This document shows positions 44,452 through 53,239 of a stretch of DNA of 64,000 nt, piece by piece. The position numbers and the translations under genes were made by a program. The first letter of the stretch is position 1; every line of letters begins with the position of its first letter. The notes under the pieces were generated by a model. That model was not told the DNA's origin and searched no databases. It was given only the letters and a program-made list of their open reading frames with translations. This DNA is from Granulosicoccus sp045106855 (lineage in GTDB: Bacteria > Pseudomonadota > Gammaproteobacteria > Granulosicoccales > Granulosicoccaceae), in assembly GCA_045106855.1 (NCBI GenBank), contig JBGCFI010000054.1, forward strand, positions 1 to 64,000. The letters run 5' to 3'.

Positions 44452-45114
44452 CTATGCATTCTTTCGCAGTTCAGCCAGCTCGCGTTCCAATTGATCGGAC
44501 TTATGGTGAGCATCAATATCTATCTCGGGATGGGAAAAACTCTGAATCTCGGAAACAGCCTCATTTCGAGCCTCAAGATCAAGAACTATATCTTCGACGC
44601 GCGACACCTCCGCGTCAATGTCGCTCGATGTGATCATCTTGATGGCGGCGTTGTCGGTCTCCGCCAGAGCTTCCGCGCCTTTTTGACGCGCTTGAATCGC
44701 AACTTTTTTTGATTTTAACGTAGCTAAAGACTCCTCAAGATTCTTCAGACGAATTTTCAGCTTTTGACTGTTTGAAGACGCAATTTCATATTGTGGCTTA
44801 AGCATCTCTAGCGTATTACTGGCTTCGATCTTCTTCCCAAGAGCAATACGCGCTGCCTCCTCATCCTGACTTTCCATTGCCTCTCTTACAGCCGCCGTCC
44901 AGGATACAACTGACGCTTCCAGTTTCCCGATATCATTAGCTAGCCGCTTTTCACTGGCAACCGCATCAATGGCAAGTGTTCGGGCGCGTGTTATGTTGTC
45001 AGTACTTTCGCGGACCAGTTGACTGATGACTGCATCGGGCGATTCAGCCCTGTCAAGCATGTCGTGAAGATGAGAGCTGATGGCAGAGCCAAACCTGCTT
45101 ACGATACCTGTCAT
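44452..45114 (-). CDS. PspA/IM30 family protein
   Basis: A 220-residue, almost wholly helical protein with the PspA coiled-coil layout: an N-terminal amphipathic start (MTGIVSRFGSAISSHLHDML), SPDAVISQLVRES, and long heptad-rich helices (KSKKVAIQARQKGAEAL). PspA proteins bind stressed inner membrane and remodel it as ESCRT-III-like assemblies. AAGGA lies about 6 bases before the ATG. No pspB, pspC or pspF gene is adjacent; the partners here are the pilin-like membrane protein and the large lipoprotein, an unusual context for PspA. A 16-copy hexamer repeat lies 234 bases upstream of the start. Confidence 0.85.
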   Translation of the reverse strand: MTGIVSRFGSAISSHLHDMLDRAESPDAVISQLVRESTDNITRARTLAIDAVASEKRLANDIGKLEASVVSWTAAVREAMESQDEEAARIALGKKIEASNTLEMLKPQYEIASSNSQKLKIRLKNLEESLATLKSKKVAIQARQKGAEALAETDNAAIKMITSSDIDAEVSRVEDIVLDLEARNEAVSEIQSFSHPEIDIDAHHKSDQLERELAELRKNA

Positions 45115-45503
45115 TGTTCCTTCTCGATTTGTTGAAGTGACTTGTTGGAATTCCTAATCGAAAAGGGTATCGGCTTGAACGCAGGGATGATAAATCGTAA
45201 TGGATGCCGAGCATTGAAAATTGCGTGGCGCGCCCGCAACAAAAATAATGACTCCCACCATTTTGAGCGGGCGTTCTCAAAAATAAGCCGCCACCGTGAT
45301 ACTGCTCTAGGAATTTCGGGCTGTAAGATGATTCAGTAGTGCCATCTGCAACCGCAACCGCAACCGCAACCGCAACCGCAACCGCAACCGCAACCGCAAC
45401 CGCAACCGCAACCGCAACCGCAACCGCAACCGCAACCGCAACCAATCATGAGCCCTTGCCGCGACCAGTGTTGTCAAGAACCCAGAATATATTCGGATTA
45501 CAT
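45115..45503. other. intergenic region with hexamer repeat
   Basis: The region between the epoxide hydrolase stop and the PspA-like start carries the 16-copy repeat at 45348-45443 and an otherwise unremarkable 233-base leader. The promoter of the PspA-like gene should lie between the repeat and 45114. No sigma-54 -24/-12 pair was found in that leader. Confidence 0.5.
45348..45443. repeat. perfect hexanucleotide tandem repeat, GCAACC x16
   Basis: Ninety-six bases consist of sixteen uninterrupted copies of GCAACC (GGTTGC on the other strand). Perfect copy identity indicates recent expansion and likely length polymorphism. Read on the minus strand it could code Val-Ala repeats, but it lies outside any supported gene. 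Copy-number change alters upstream spacing in steps of six bases, so any effect would be on promoter geometry, not reading frame. Confidence 0.95.
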
Positions 45504-46664
45504 TCAAACCGCTGAAAAATCAAGGCTACGAACAAATTTTCTAATATCGTTGATCAGTAGATCGGGTTCTTCCATTGCGGCAAAGTGCCCACCACGTTGC
45601 ATTTCCGTCCATTGTGTGACATTGTAAATCCGTTCGACATAACTGCGCGGTGGCCACGCCAGCAGCTCTTTCGGAAACAGTGCACAGCCGGTAGGAACCT
45701 CCACTCTCAAACCTTCCGACGACAGTAGCCGCCCACCCTCTTCGCGCCGTCCGTAATAAATCCAGGAGGCCGTATTGAATGTCCTGGTCACGATGTAGAC
45801 CATGATATTGGCCAGCAGTTGATCCTTTGTATAGACACTTTCCACATCGTCTGCCGTTGTATCAGACCAGCCATGCATCTTCTCCAGAATCCAGGCTGCC
45901 ACCCCTACCGGGCTATCCATCATCGCGTAGCTCAAAGTTTGTGGCTTGGTTGCTTGCAGCGTGCGGTAGCCGTCCTGCATGATCTGGTCTTTTTCGAACT
46001 GGGCGGCCCAGGCGATTTCTTCCGCACCTTTGGGTTCGTCCTTGTGTCTCATGGTAAGAATGTTGATATGAATAGCAGAGCAAGCAGGTGCGTGGTCAAA
46101 TCCAAGCCAGCTTGCAATAGCACCGCCCCAATCACCGCCCTGAGCAATATAATTTTTATACCCCAGAACATCCGTCATCAACGTGTTAAACAAAGCCGCC
46201 ATTTTTCTTGGCCCAAATGGCCGAGGCGGACGACCTGAGAACCCGAATCCGGGCAAAGAAGGTGCAACGACATCGAAGGCATCTTCCACTGAACCACCGT
46301 GCTTCTCCGGATGCGCGAGCAAATCGATGAAATCCAGAAACTCGACAATGGTCCCTGGCCAACCGTGACTAATAATGAGCGGTTTGGGATTGGCTCCACT
46401 GCCTTTTTCATGAATAAAATGGATGTCAATACCATCAATGGGCACCGTGAATTGAGAAAAGCGATTTATGCGCGCCTCCTCCTTACGCCAATCGAACCCG
46501 TTAACCCAGTAGTCACAAAACTCTTTCATGTAATTAAGGTTGGTACCATATTCCCAGCCACCATCATCAGGCATTTCATGCCAGGGAAAATCACGCACAC
46601 GCATATGAATGAACTCGAGGGTTTCATCAGGTATTGCGACGGAAAATGGTTTTCTGGCGATCAT
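45504..46664 (-). CDS. epoxide hydrolase (alpha/beta hydrolase, EHN type)
   Basis: A 386-residue hydrolase that opens epoxides to diols. The N-terminal EHN domain begins FSVAIPDETLEFIHMRVRDFPW, followed by the alpha/beta fold with oxyanion motif SHGWPG, the FGFSGRPP loop, the nucleophile aspartate in GGDWGG, and the terminal histidine in GGHFAAMEEP. That is the microsomal/juvenile-hormone type layout. The frame opens at a TTG at 46685; ATG 46664 is preferred, though neither has a clear ribosome site. It is transcribed alone. An aromatic or terpenoid epoxide is plausible, but the substrate is not readable. Confidence 0.9.
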   Translation of the reverse strand: MIARKPFSVAIPDETLEFIHMRVRDFPWHEMPDDGGWEYGTNLNYMKEFCDYWVNGFDWRKEEARINRFSQFTVPIDGIDIHFIHEKGSGANPKPLIISHGWPGTIVEFLDFIDLLAHPEKHGGSVEDAFDVVAPSLPGFGFSGRPPRPFGPRKMAALFNTLMTDVLGYKNYIAQGGDWGGAIASWLGFDHAPACSAIHINILTMRHKDEPKGAEEIAWAAQFEKDQIMQDGYRTLQATKPQTLSYAMMDSPVGVAAWILEKMHGWSDTTADDVESVYTKDQLLANIMVYIVTRTFNTASWIYYGRREEGGRLLSSEGLRVEVPTGCALFPKELLAWPPRSYVERIYNVTQWTEMQRGGHFAAMEEPDLLINDIRKFVRSLDFSAV

Positions 46665-47092
46665 AGGAACACTATTACTTCTCAATTTCTGTCAAAGCTA
46701 ACCCAACAAAGGCAAGCTCGTAATAGGCCGATGATAATATTTTAATGGGACAGCGCCCATTGATTTAATTCGATGTGCTTTTTTGACCTGGCACACAATT
46801 GAACGTTAACCTCTCAGGCATTTAACTGAATAGCTTTATCGAGATATTTTCAATAGCCCGTCTACCCATCGCTAACCGGGGAGTGGTTCTGACACCGTCA
46901 AATGCGATGCAATGTTACCCGCGATCCCCGAGCTTCACCGTATCCCGATCAGTAGGGAATCCGCCGGTCGTGATTTGACACTAGCCGCTGTTGAAATAAC
47001 CTCGATAGTTTGGATTTCCAGGAATCATGTCGATAACGCCTTTATCTGTTTGAATCGAGCTCCACCAGTTAACTAGAGTGCCATTGGAACGA
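46665..47092. other. divergent intergenic region with a possible gene remnant
   Basis: A 428-base region upstream of both the epoxide hydrolase and chemoreceptor genes. On the minus strand, 46981-47080 reads as a protein-like tail (NGTLVNWWSSIQTDKG and IPGNPNYRGYFNSG, then stop) that runs into antisense of the chemoreceptor gene upstream. It may be the decayed end of an older gene cut by rearrangement. Promoter elements were not evident. Confidence 0.35.
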
Positions 47093-48985
47093 ATGAAGAT
47101 ATCCTCGAAAATCAGCGTCATGATTCTGGTAATTCTGAGTTTTGCGATCTGCTTCCTTGTAACATGGAAGCTACACTCGGTTACCGGTGACAAAATTAAC
47201 GAAAATGTACGAGCTGATCTCACAGCACTACAAGTGAATGTCAGTGATATCGAAGTCGAATTCAGGACTCAGTTACATGAATGGAACACGTTGTTGTTAC
47301 GTGGTCATGATGCAAAAGATCTAAGAATCCACCAAACCCTGTTTTCTGACAGTGAACAAGCCGTGCAGAGAAAAACCACTGCGGTGATTGAACAGACGAG
47401 CAATGCCGAGGCTCGGGCTCAATTAAAGAAATTTCTGACAGAACACAAACAACTGTCAAACCACTATCAGTCTGCTCTAAAGCTGTATGTTAAAAGTGGT
47501 GCCCAATCTCCCTATGAGGCTGATACTGCCGTGAAAGGCAAGGATCGAATCGCCGTGGAAACTTTACACTCTTTGTCATTGCAAATATCCAATGAACTGG
47601 ATGCTTTACTGAAGCAGCAGTCACTGGCGCAATCCATTGATGATCGAAACGTAGTTGTCATGATAATCGCTTTTTTTGCAGGCTTGTGTGCAGCCGCCCA
47701 TTGGTCTATACGCCGAATCGTTGGCCAACCGTTAAATAGGGTACTGGAATCCGTGAAACGACTGGTCTCAGGAGATGCCGAGACCTTGGTGACAGGTGTG
47801 AATCGCAAGGACGAGATTGGGGATCTTGCTAAGGCGGTTGAACACTTTCGACAAAACACACTGGAAAACCAGCGCTTGAACATGGAGCAACAGAACTCTT
47901 TCGAAGTGAAGGAGGCGGCGCAGGCGAAACTTGCCTCTATTGAATCAGAACGTCGAGTAGCCAGCGAACGGGAGCAACAGCGCCAACTTGAGCTTGCAGA
48001 ACAAGACAAACAGAAAACCGAAGAGCTGGTAGAACGGATCAACAAATTGTTACTGGCTGTGGATGCCGCGGCGAAAGGTGATCTTTACTATCCGATAGAA
48101 CAACCTGCCCCCGGTTGTACGGATGATCTGTCACGTATGGCGACAGCATTGATCAGACTGTTTGATGAACTGCGACAAAACTTCATCACCATTGACAGTA
48201 ATGCAGCCGAACTCAATGAGTCCGCCAACGCGCTTGAACAGTTGGGTTCTCTGATAATGGATGGAGCTGCGCAGAATTCAGAACACACCAGCAAGGCATC
48301 GACAGCCACCAAGGATGTCTGTTCCCTGATCGGCTCCGTCGCGGTTGCAACTGAAGAGATGACAACGTCGATTCGTGAAATTACAGACAATGCCGACAGC
48401 GCAGCTCAAGTGGCGGAAAGTGCAGTGAGTCTGGTAGAAAGCACCGACGCCAGTGTCAGACAGCTGGCAACGTCCTCCGCTGATATCGGAGCCGTGATCA
48501 AGGTGATTACATCGATCGCCGAACAGACTAATCTTCTCGCGCTCAATGCCACGATCGAGGCGGCACGTGCCGGAGAAGCGGGCAAGGGATTCGCGGTTGT
48601 TGCCAACGAGGTAAAGGAGCTGGCCAAGGAGACGGCTCGCGCAACCGAAGAGATCGAAACCCGTATCGCATCCATTCAATCGGATACCAATCTGGCAGTT
48701 ACTGCCATTGGCGATATCAATGAGATTGTACGCGAAATCAGCCGAACTCAAACCACCATCGCTGCCGCTGTTGAGGAACAGAATGCAACAACCATGGAAA
48801 TCAATCGTACCGTCGAGTCAACAGTCAAGCAGAACTCCACAATCACCCAAGTGATTGAAAGGGTGGCACAAACGGCCGAGGAAAATCGGAATTCTGCGTG
48901 CAGCATACAGTCATCAGCAACCGAGCTGAGTTCCATGGCCAGCAAACTGCAATCGTCGATGGCACGATTTGTAAAAGCGGCATAA
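47093..48985 (+). CDS. methyl-accepting chemotaxis protein
   Basis: A 630-residue transmembrane chemoreceptor. The first helix is near 8-26 (SVMILVILSFAICFLVTWK), a helical periplasmic sensor of about 160 residues follows, and the second helix is near 185-205 (VVVMIIAFFAGLCAAAHWSI). Then come HAMP (RRIVGQPLNRVLESVKRLVSGD), a Gln/Glu-rich coiled coil, a second HAMP-like stretch, and the signalling hairpin with QTNLLALNATIEAARAGEAGKGFAVVANEVKELA, essentially invariant in MCPs. The C-terminus lacks a CheR-binding pentapeptide. The frame opens at a GTG five codons earlier; ATG 47093 is used. No che genes are near, so it plugs into a pathway encoded elsewhere. The ligand is unknown. Confidence 0.93.
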   Translation: MKISSKISVMILVILSFAICFLVTWKLHSVTGDKINENVRADLTALQVNVSDIEVEFRTQLHEWNTLLLRGHDAKDLRIHQTLFSDSEQAVQRKTTAVIEQTSNAEARAQLKKFLTEHKQLSNHYQSALKLYVKSGAQSPYEADTAVKGKDRIAVETLHSLSLQISNELDALLKQQSLAQSIDDRNVVVMIIAFFAGLCAAAHWSIRRIVGQPLNRVLESVKRLVSGDAETLVTGVNRKDEIGDLAKAVEHFRQNTLENQRLNMEQQNSFEVKEAAQAKLASIESERRVASEREQQRQLELAEQDKQKTEELVERINKLLLAVDAAAKGDLYYPIEQPAPGCTDDLSRMATALIRLFDELRQNFITIDSNAAELNESANALEQLGSLIMDGAAQNSEHTSKASTATKDVCSLIGSVAVATEEMTTSIREITDNADSAAQVAESAVSLVESTDASVRQLATSSADIGAVIKVITSIAEQTNLLALNATIEAARAGEAGKGFAVVANEVKELAKETARATEEIETRIASIQSDTNLAVTAIGDINEIVREISRTQTTIAAAVEEQNATTMEINRTVESTVKQNSTITQVIERVAQTAEENRNSACSIQSSATELSSMASKLQSSMARFVKAA

Positions 48986-49718
48986 GTCGGCAATACCTGT
49001 GCAATCTTTTTTTTAGCCGAAATCACAGGCACTTTCGCCACCTTTCATGACGTGTAGAACCATGACGCATACCGATTCTCGTCACCCACTATCAAATAAA
49101 ATAGATTCTCTATACACGTCTTCCGCTTAGCATTTTTCCGAATACCTCAATCCGAAAAATTTCTTGATATCGAGTTGACTTAGAAAAAGCGGCATCTATT
49201 TCCAATGTAAGAAAATACAACAAGAACTAGTACGTATATATCTTCTCTGCGCAGCAAGTCTGGCCTTACGTGAGTTGTTATATCAAAAAACGTTTCAGTT
49301 TTGTTCCACCTCGAACGTTCATTCGTAACGTTGTTGTTGATGTACTGTACTTTTACAGGCGAAGGCGAAGCAGCTCGCCTTGATTCAATATCGGCTCGGC
49401 GTATACATTTAAATTTCCTCTGGCGGATATATTTTTGACATCCGGTAAAAAGTCCCAACCCCGATGTTCATCTATCAGAACTCCATTTAAGCTTTCGAGG
49501 TGATTTCCTTCGCCAGCCCTGTACAGAACTCGCTGGGCTTACTAGTGGATCGATTACTTTCGATATTGCTCATTGTGCTTCGCTCATAGAGAGCGGTGCA
49601 ATATTCGCACATCCCTGAAAGAATATTAGCAGCAGACCGCCAAGCACACTCTTCGATAACCTTAGCCACGAAATTCAAGGCTAGTGGCAACGTTGAAGGC
49701 AAGACAAGGAAAGAACGC
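48986..49718. other. long intergenic region upstream of the redox cluster
   Basis: At 733 bases this is the longest non-coding stretch in the window. It is AT-rich. Short frames occur on both strands but none has a good ribosome site. The frame of the reductase gene is open back to 49596 without a plausible start. It must contain the promoter of the electron-transfer operon; no convincing FNR or NsrR-type palindrome was found, and the TTGAT at 49380 lacks its partner half. Confidence 0.5.
49707..49714 (+). promoter_or_regulatory. ribosome site supporting a GTG start for the reductase
   Basis: AAGGAAAG lies 4 bases before GTG 49719, directly preceding the conserved FAD-binding N-terminus; no ATG in the frame lies closer than 49596. 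Confidence 0.5.
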
Positions 49719-51698
49719 GTGACTTCCAATGACCCCATTGTCATCGTCGGCAGTGGACCTGTGGGCATGCGAGCGGCTCATGAGGTGCTCAGCCGCCTAC
49801 CCGACAGGTCAGTCGTTATCTATGGCGACGAGATGCATGAGCCCTACAACCGCGTTCGCTTGTCCACATGGTTGGCCGGTGATGTAAAACTCGTCGAGCT
49901 TGCCCAACCCTTAAAAAGACCATTTGGCTCGAAGGTTGATCTTCGGTTTGGTTATGAGGTATGCAAGATCGACAGAGCCAGTCATACCATCACGGATTCC
50001 GCTGGAAAAATACAAACTTTCAGCAAGCTGATTCTAGCCACCGGATCGACACCCCATATCCCCGACATACCCGGTGTTGAGCTAGATGGTGTATACACGC
50101 TTCGCGATATGGATGATGCCCTGGCGTTGATGGCACGTCGCGCACGTTCTCATCATACGGTGGTCCTGGGCGGTGGACTGCTCGGACTCGAGGCCGCGCG
50201 CGGCATGCAACCCGGCAACACACGCGTGACGGTAATTGAGCATAGCGACCGGCTCCTCTCCCGACAACTTGATCCTGAAGCATCCGAGCTTCTTCAAAAG
50301 AAAATGGATGAACTCGGATTACATGTGCGGGTAAACGACGGTGTAGCGGAGATTCAAGGGCAACAACAGCGCGTAACAGGCGTTAAACTTCATTCCGGAG
50401 ATATTATCGCTTGCGACTCTATTATCGTGGCGACAGGGATAAGACCGCGGATTTCTCTTGCCCAACAAGCAAAGCTTGCCTACGGCCGTGGCATTACTGT
50501 CAACGATGACATGCGTACCTCTGACCCGTCGATCTATGCGGTAGGCGAGTGCGTCGAGCATCGAGGCAATATTTACGGTCTGGTTGCGCCAGGTTTCGAG
50601 CAGGCATCGGTAGCTGCTGCAGACATAGCCGGGCTGCAAGGCAGTTATACAGGGTCCGTCGCAGCTTCCCGGCTAAAGGTACTGGGAACTACCGTGTTCA
50701 GCCTCGGCCCTATGGGCGATAACGCTCGCAGTACCGACGGAAAACGCTACACATACCGAGACTCCAGAAGTGGGCTCTATCGAAAAATACTGGTTCGGCG
50801 CCATCGACTTCAGGGTGCGCTGGGAATCGGCGAATGGTCTGAAACCGTTCGGCTGCAGCCTGCCATCGCCGCGAAGGCACACGTGTTTCCATGGCAAGTT
50901 CTTCGCTTCGCCATCACCGGCAAGCTTTGGTCAGATGCAGAGGGAAAAAGCACCAGCACATGGGCTGACAGCACTGTTGTGTGTCAATGCAACGGAGTCA
51001 GCAAGGGCCGTATCTGCGAGGCAATCAGTCGCGGTGCAGTCTCTTTGGAACAAGTTGCTTCGACAACCGGTGCAAGCACAGTGTGCGGGTCGTGCAAACC
51101 CTTAGTCGTGGACTTACTGGGAAACGGGCAAAAACTGGATCCGACAGGCTGGCACAAAGGATTGGTGGTTACCGCAACGTTGTCTCTAGTAGTGACACTT
51201 GCTTTTCTGTTTGCACCTGTTATCAGTTACGCAACCTCGGTTCAGCTAAAATTGCTAACTGCGGCTGATAGCTCATTCCACTGGGATGAGCTATGGCGTA
51301 ATCGATTAGTCAAGCAAGTAACCGGGTTTAGCATACTCGGCATCTTCGCCGTGGGCTTGCTTATATCATTACGGAAACGATTGCCGCGAATAGTCCGATT
51401 CGGACGCTACGATGCGTGGCGCTTTGCGCATGTTCTGCTGGGAACTCTTGCTTTATTCATGTTGGTAGCTCATACCGGCTTTCGTATGGGACATGGCTTG
51501 AATTACTGGTTGATGACTTGTTTCATCGGCCTGCTAGTCGTAGGAACCATATCCAGCATAGTCGTCGGCACAGAACACCGTCTGACTGCCCCCCTCGCCT
51601 CACAGCTTAAACGCTACTCCATCTGGGCTCACATCTTTCTGTTCTGGCCTGTGCCAGTGCTTCTGGGTTGGCATGTACTTAAGGGCTATTGGTACTAG
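49719..51698 (+). CDS. fused FAD reductase, [2Fe-2S] domain and membrane cytochrome b-like domain
   Basis: A 659-residue, three-part electron-transfer protein. Residues 1-400 are a pyridine-nucleotide-disulfide-type oxidoreductase related to the N-terminus of nitrite reductase NirB: IVIVGSGPVGMRAA (FAD), EPYNRVRLS, then VVLGGGLLGLEAA (NAD(P)H) and the AVGECVEHRG segment. Residues about 420-465 are a BFD-like [2Fe-2S] domain with CQC and CGSC cysteine pairs. From about 480 the protein has several membrane helices with histidines in RFAHVLLG, LVAHTGFRMGH, IWAHIFLFW and GWHVLKGYW, resembling haem-ligating cytochrome b helices. The whole could pass electrons from NAD(P)H into the membrane. GTG 49719 with its ribosome site is the preferred start. 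It is first in a five-gene cluster. Confidence 0.82.
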   Translation: MTSNDPIVIVGSGPVGMRAAHEVLSRLPDRSVVIYGDEMHEPYNRVRLSTWLAGDVKLVELAQPLKRPFGSKVDLRFGYEVCKIDRASHTITDSAGKIQTFSKLILATGSTPHIPDIPGVELDGVYTLRDMDDALALMARRARSHHTVVLGGGLLGLEAARGMQPGNTRVTVIEHSDRLLSRQLDPEASELLQKKMDELGLHVRVNDGVAEIQGQQQRVTGVKLHSGDIIACDSIIVATGIRPRISLAQQAKLAYGRGITVNDDMRTSDPSIYAVGECVEHRGNIYGLVAPGFEQASVAAADIAGLQGSYTGSVAASRLKVLGTTVFSLGPMGDNARSTDGKRYTYRDSRSGLYRKILVRRHRLQGALGIGEWSETVRLQPAIAAKAHVFPWQVLRFAITGKLWSDAEGKSTSTWADSTVVCQCNGVSKGRICEAISRGAVSLEQVASTTGASTVCGSCKPLVVDLLGNGQKLDPTGWHKGLVVTATLSLVVTLAFLFAPVISYATSVQLKLLTAADSSFHWDELWRNRLVKQVTGFSILGIFAVGLLISLRKRLPRIVRFGRYDAWRFAHVLLGTLALFMLVAHTGFRMGHGLNYWLMTCFIGLLVVGTISSIVVGTEHRLTAPLASQLKRYSIWAHIFLFWPVPVLLGWHVLKGYWY

Positions 51699-51700
51699 GA

Positions 51701-53128
51701 ATGCGAAGTGGCAAGTTTCAACGTCGAAAATCAGGTAGAGGTATTACAACACTGTGGATGCTTTGGTCATTGGCAAGTGTCGGTCTGTGCGGTGCACTAG
51801 CTTTGGTTATGTTTGGAGAGAACGAAAAAACCGTGTTCATGCCAGGCCCATTAAGTTCAGGTCATCATCAACTGGCAGGTAGCTGTGACAGTTGCCATAC
51901 TGATGCATTTGGCGGCGGCGAAGTACTGCAGGCGTCGTGCATAAACTGCCATGGTGATGATCGGAAAAAACCCTATGACTCACACCCTATTGCCAAGTTT
52001 AAAGACCCGCGAAACGCAGCCCGACTGAAAAAGGTTAACGCAACCCAATGCGTTAGCTGTCACGTAGAACACCGACCTGAAATAACGCTCACTAACGGTC
52101 TCACGCAACCCAAGGATATCTGCTTTCACTGCCACGAAGATATTGGTGATGATCGCCCTTCTCATGAGGGGATGGCCTTTATAGATTGCACAACGTCTGG
52201 CTGCCACAACTACCATGACAATCGGGCGCTTTACACCGACTATCTGGTAAAACACATGGATCAGACCGAATTACTGGACGTTCGCACCGTTGAAGTTCTG
52301 GACTTTGTGTCGGTCATTGACCAGATTGTCGAATACCCTATCGACGACTATCCGATTGTTCGGTTACAAAAAACTGATGCCGATGCCCCAGTGGACCTGG
52401 TTTTTGATGAACAGGTAACCACGGATTGGCTCGCAACGAGTCATGGCCAATCAGGGGTCAACTGCAGTGGTTGTCATCAACCCGTCAACAGCGAGGGAAC
52501 GCGCGTTGAATGGAGCAACAAGCCATCGCTTGACGGTTGCATAGCCTGCCATGCCGATGAAGTAAACAGTTTCACAAAAGGTAAGCACGGTATGCGACTG
52601 GCCGCCGGGCTGACTCCAATGACACCCAAAAATGCAAAACTACCGATGCGTGACTCCAACGCACATGAAGAATTAACCTGCAGCAGTTGCCATGGAGCCC
52701 ACCGTTTTGATACCCAACAAGCGGCCGTGGAATCCTGCCTGGGTTGCCATGCAGACGATCACTCTCTGGCCTATAAGGAATCTGATCACTATGCATTATG
52801 GCAAGCAGAGCTCAATGGAGATGGCCTACCACAAAGTGGTGTCTCCTGCGCAACCTGCCACATGCCACGTGTGGATAAGGATGTTAGTGACTGGCTAAGC
52901 CGGGTTGTTGTAGAGCACAACCAGAGCAAGTTTTTTGCACCTAACAGCAAAATGATTCGACCCGTTTGCCAGTCCTGCCATGGACTACCTTTCTCAATTG
53001 ATTCTCTGGCAGATCAATCGCTCATCACCAATAACTTTAACGGCCCACCCTCTGTACACGTGGATAGCGTTGATCTAGCGCGTAAGGATGCAGAACGACA
53101 TGCACAAAAGAAATCTGAAAGCCAATAA
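51701..53128 (+). CDS. eleven-haem cytochrome c
   Basis: A 475-residue periplasmic or membrane-anchored multihaem protein. An N-terminal membrane segment (LWMLWSLASVGLCGALALVMF, about 20-40) is probably an uncleaved anchor. Ten CxxCH sites are visible (CDSCH, CINCH, CVSCH, CFHCH, CSGCH, CIACH, CSSCH, CLGCH, CATCH, CQSCH), plus one CX4CH site, CTTSGCH, the spacing known from tetrahaem c3 cytochromes, giving eleven predicted haems. Further histidines (HHQLAGS, HGAHR) could be distal ligands. The middle (about 195-240) has a haem-free beta segment. ATG 51701 lies two bases after the reductase stop. It would accept electrons from the membrane reductase. A terminal substrate is not evident. Confidence 0.85.
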   Translation: MRSGKFQRRKSGRGITTLWMLWSLASVGLCGALALVMFGENEKTVFMPGPLSSGHHQLAGSCDSCHTDAFGGGEVLQASCINCHGDDRKKPYDSHPIAKFKDPRNAARLKKVNATQCVSCHVEHRPEITLTNGLTQPKDICFHCHEDIGDDRPSHEGMAFIDCTTSGCHNYHDNRALYTDYLVKHMDQTELLDVRTVEVLDFVSVIDQIVEYPIDDYPIVRLQKTDADAPVDLVFDEQVTTDWLATSHGQSGVNCSGCHQPVNSEGTRVEWSNKPSLDGCIACHADEVNSFTKGKHGMRLAAGLTPMTPKNAKLPMRDSNAHEELTCSSCHGAHRFDTQQAAVESCLGCHADDHSLAYKESDHYALWQAELNGDGLPQSGVSCATCHMPRVDKDVSDWLSRVVVEHNQSKFFAPNSKMIRPVCQSCHGLPFSIDSLADQSLITNNFNGPPSVHVDSVDLARKDAERHAQKKSESQ

Positions 53129-53239
53129 CTCGGGCTCACATTATCGGGGAACAGGCACTGCCCGAGTGTGCCCCTTAAATTTTTATCAACCACACCAATC
53201 CAGGTGTAATTCATAACTCAGTAGAGAAAAATCTTGCTT

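Noticed and set aside
45348..45443. The repeat array as a CRISPR
   Set aside because: The unit is only six bases and there are no spacers or cas genes.
45053..45445. A 130-codon minus-strand frame with a Val-Ala repeat created by the hexamer array
   Set aside because: No ribosome site, composition set wholly by the repeat, and its 3-prime end overlaps the PspA-like gene start in another frame.
49380..49394. TTGAT in the leader of the redox cluster as an FNR-type site
   Set aside because: The matching ATCAA half is missing at the required spacing; only three of five bases match one base too far.
49487..49768. A minus-strand frame of 93 codons in front of the redox cluster
   Set aside because: It overlaps the reductase start antisense, has no ribosome site and resembles no protein.
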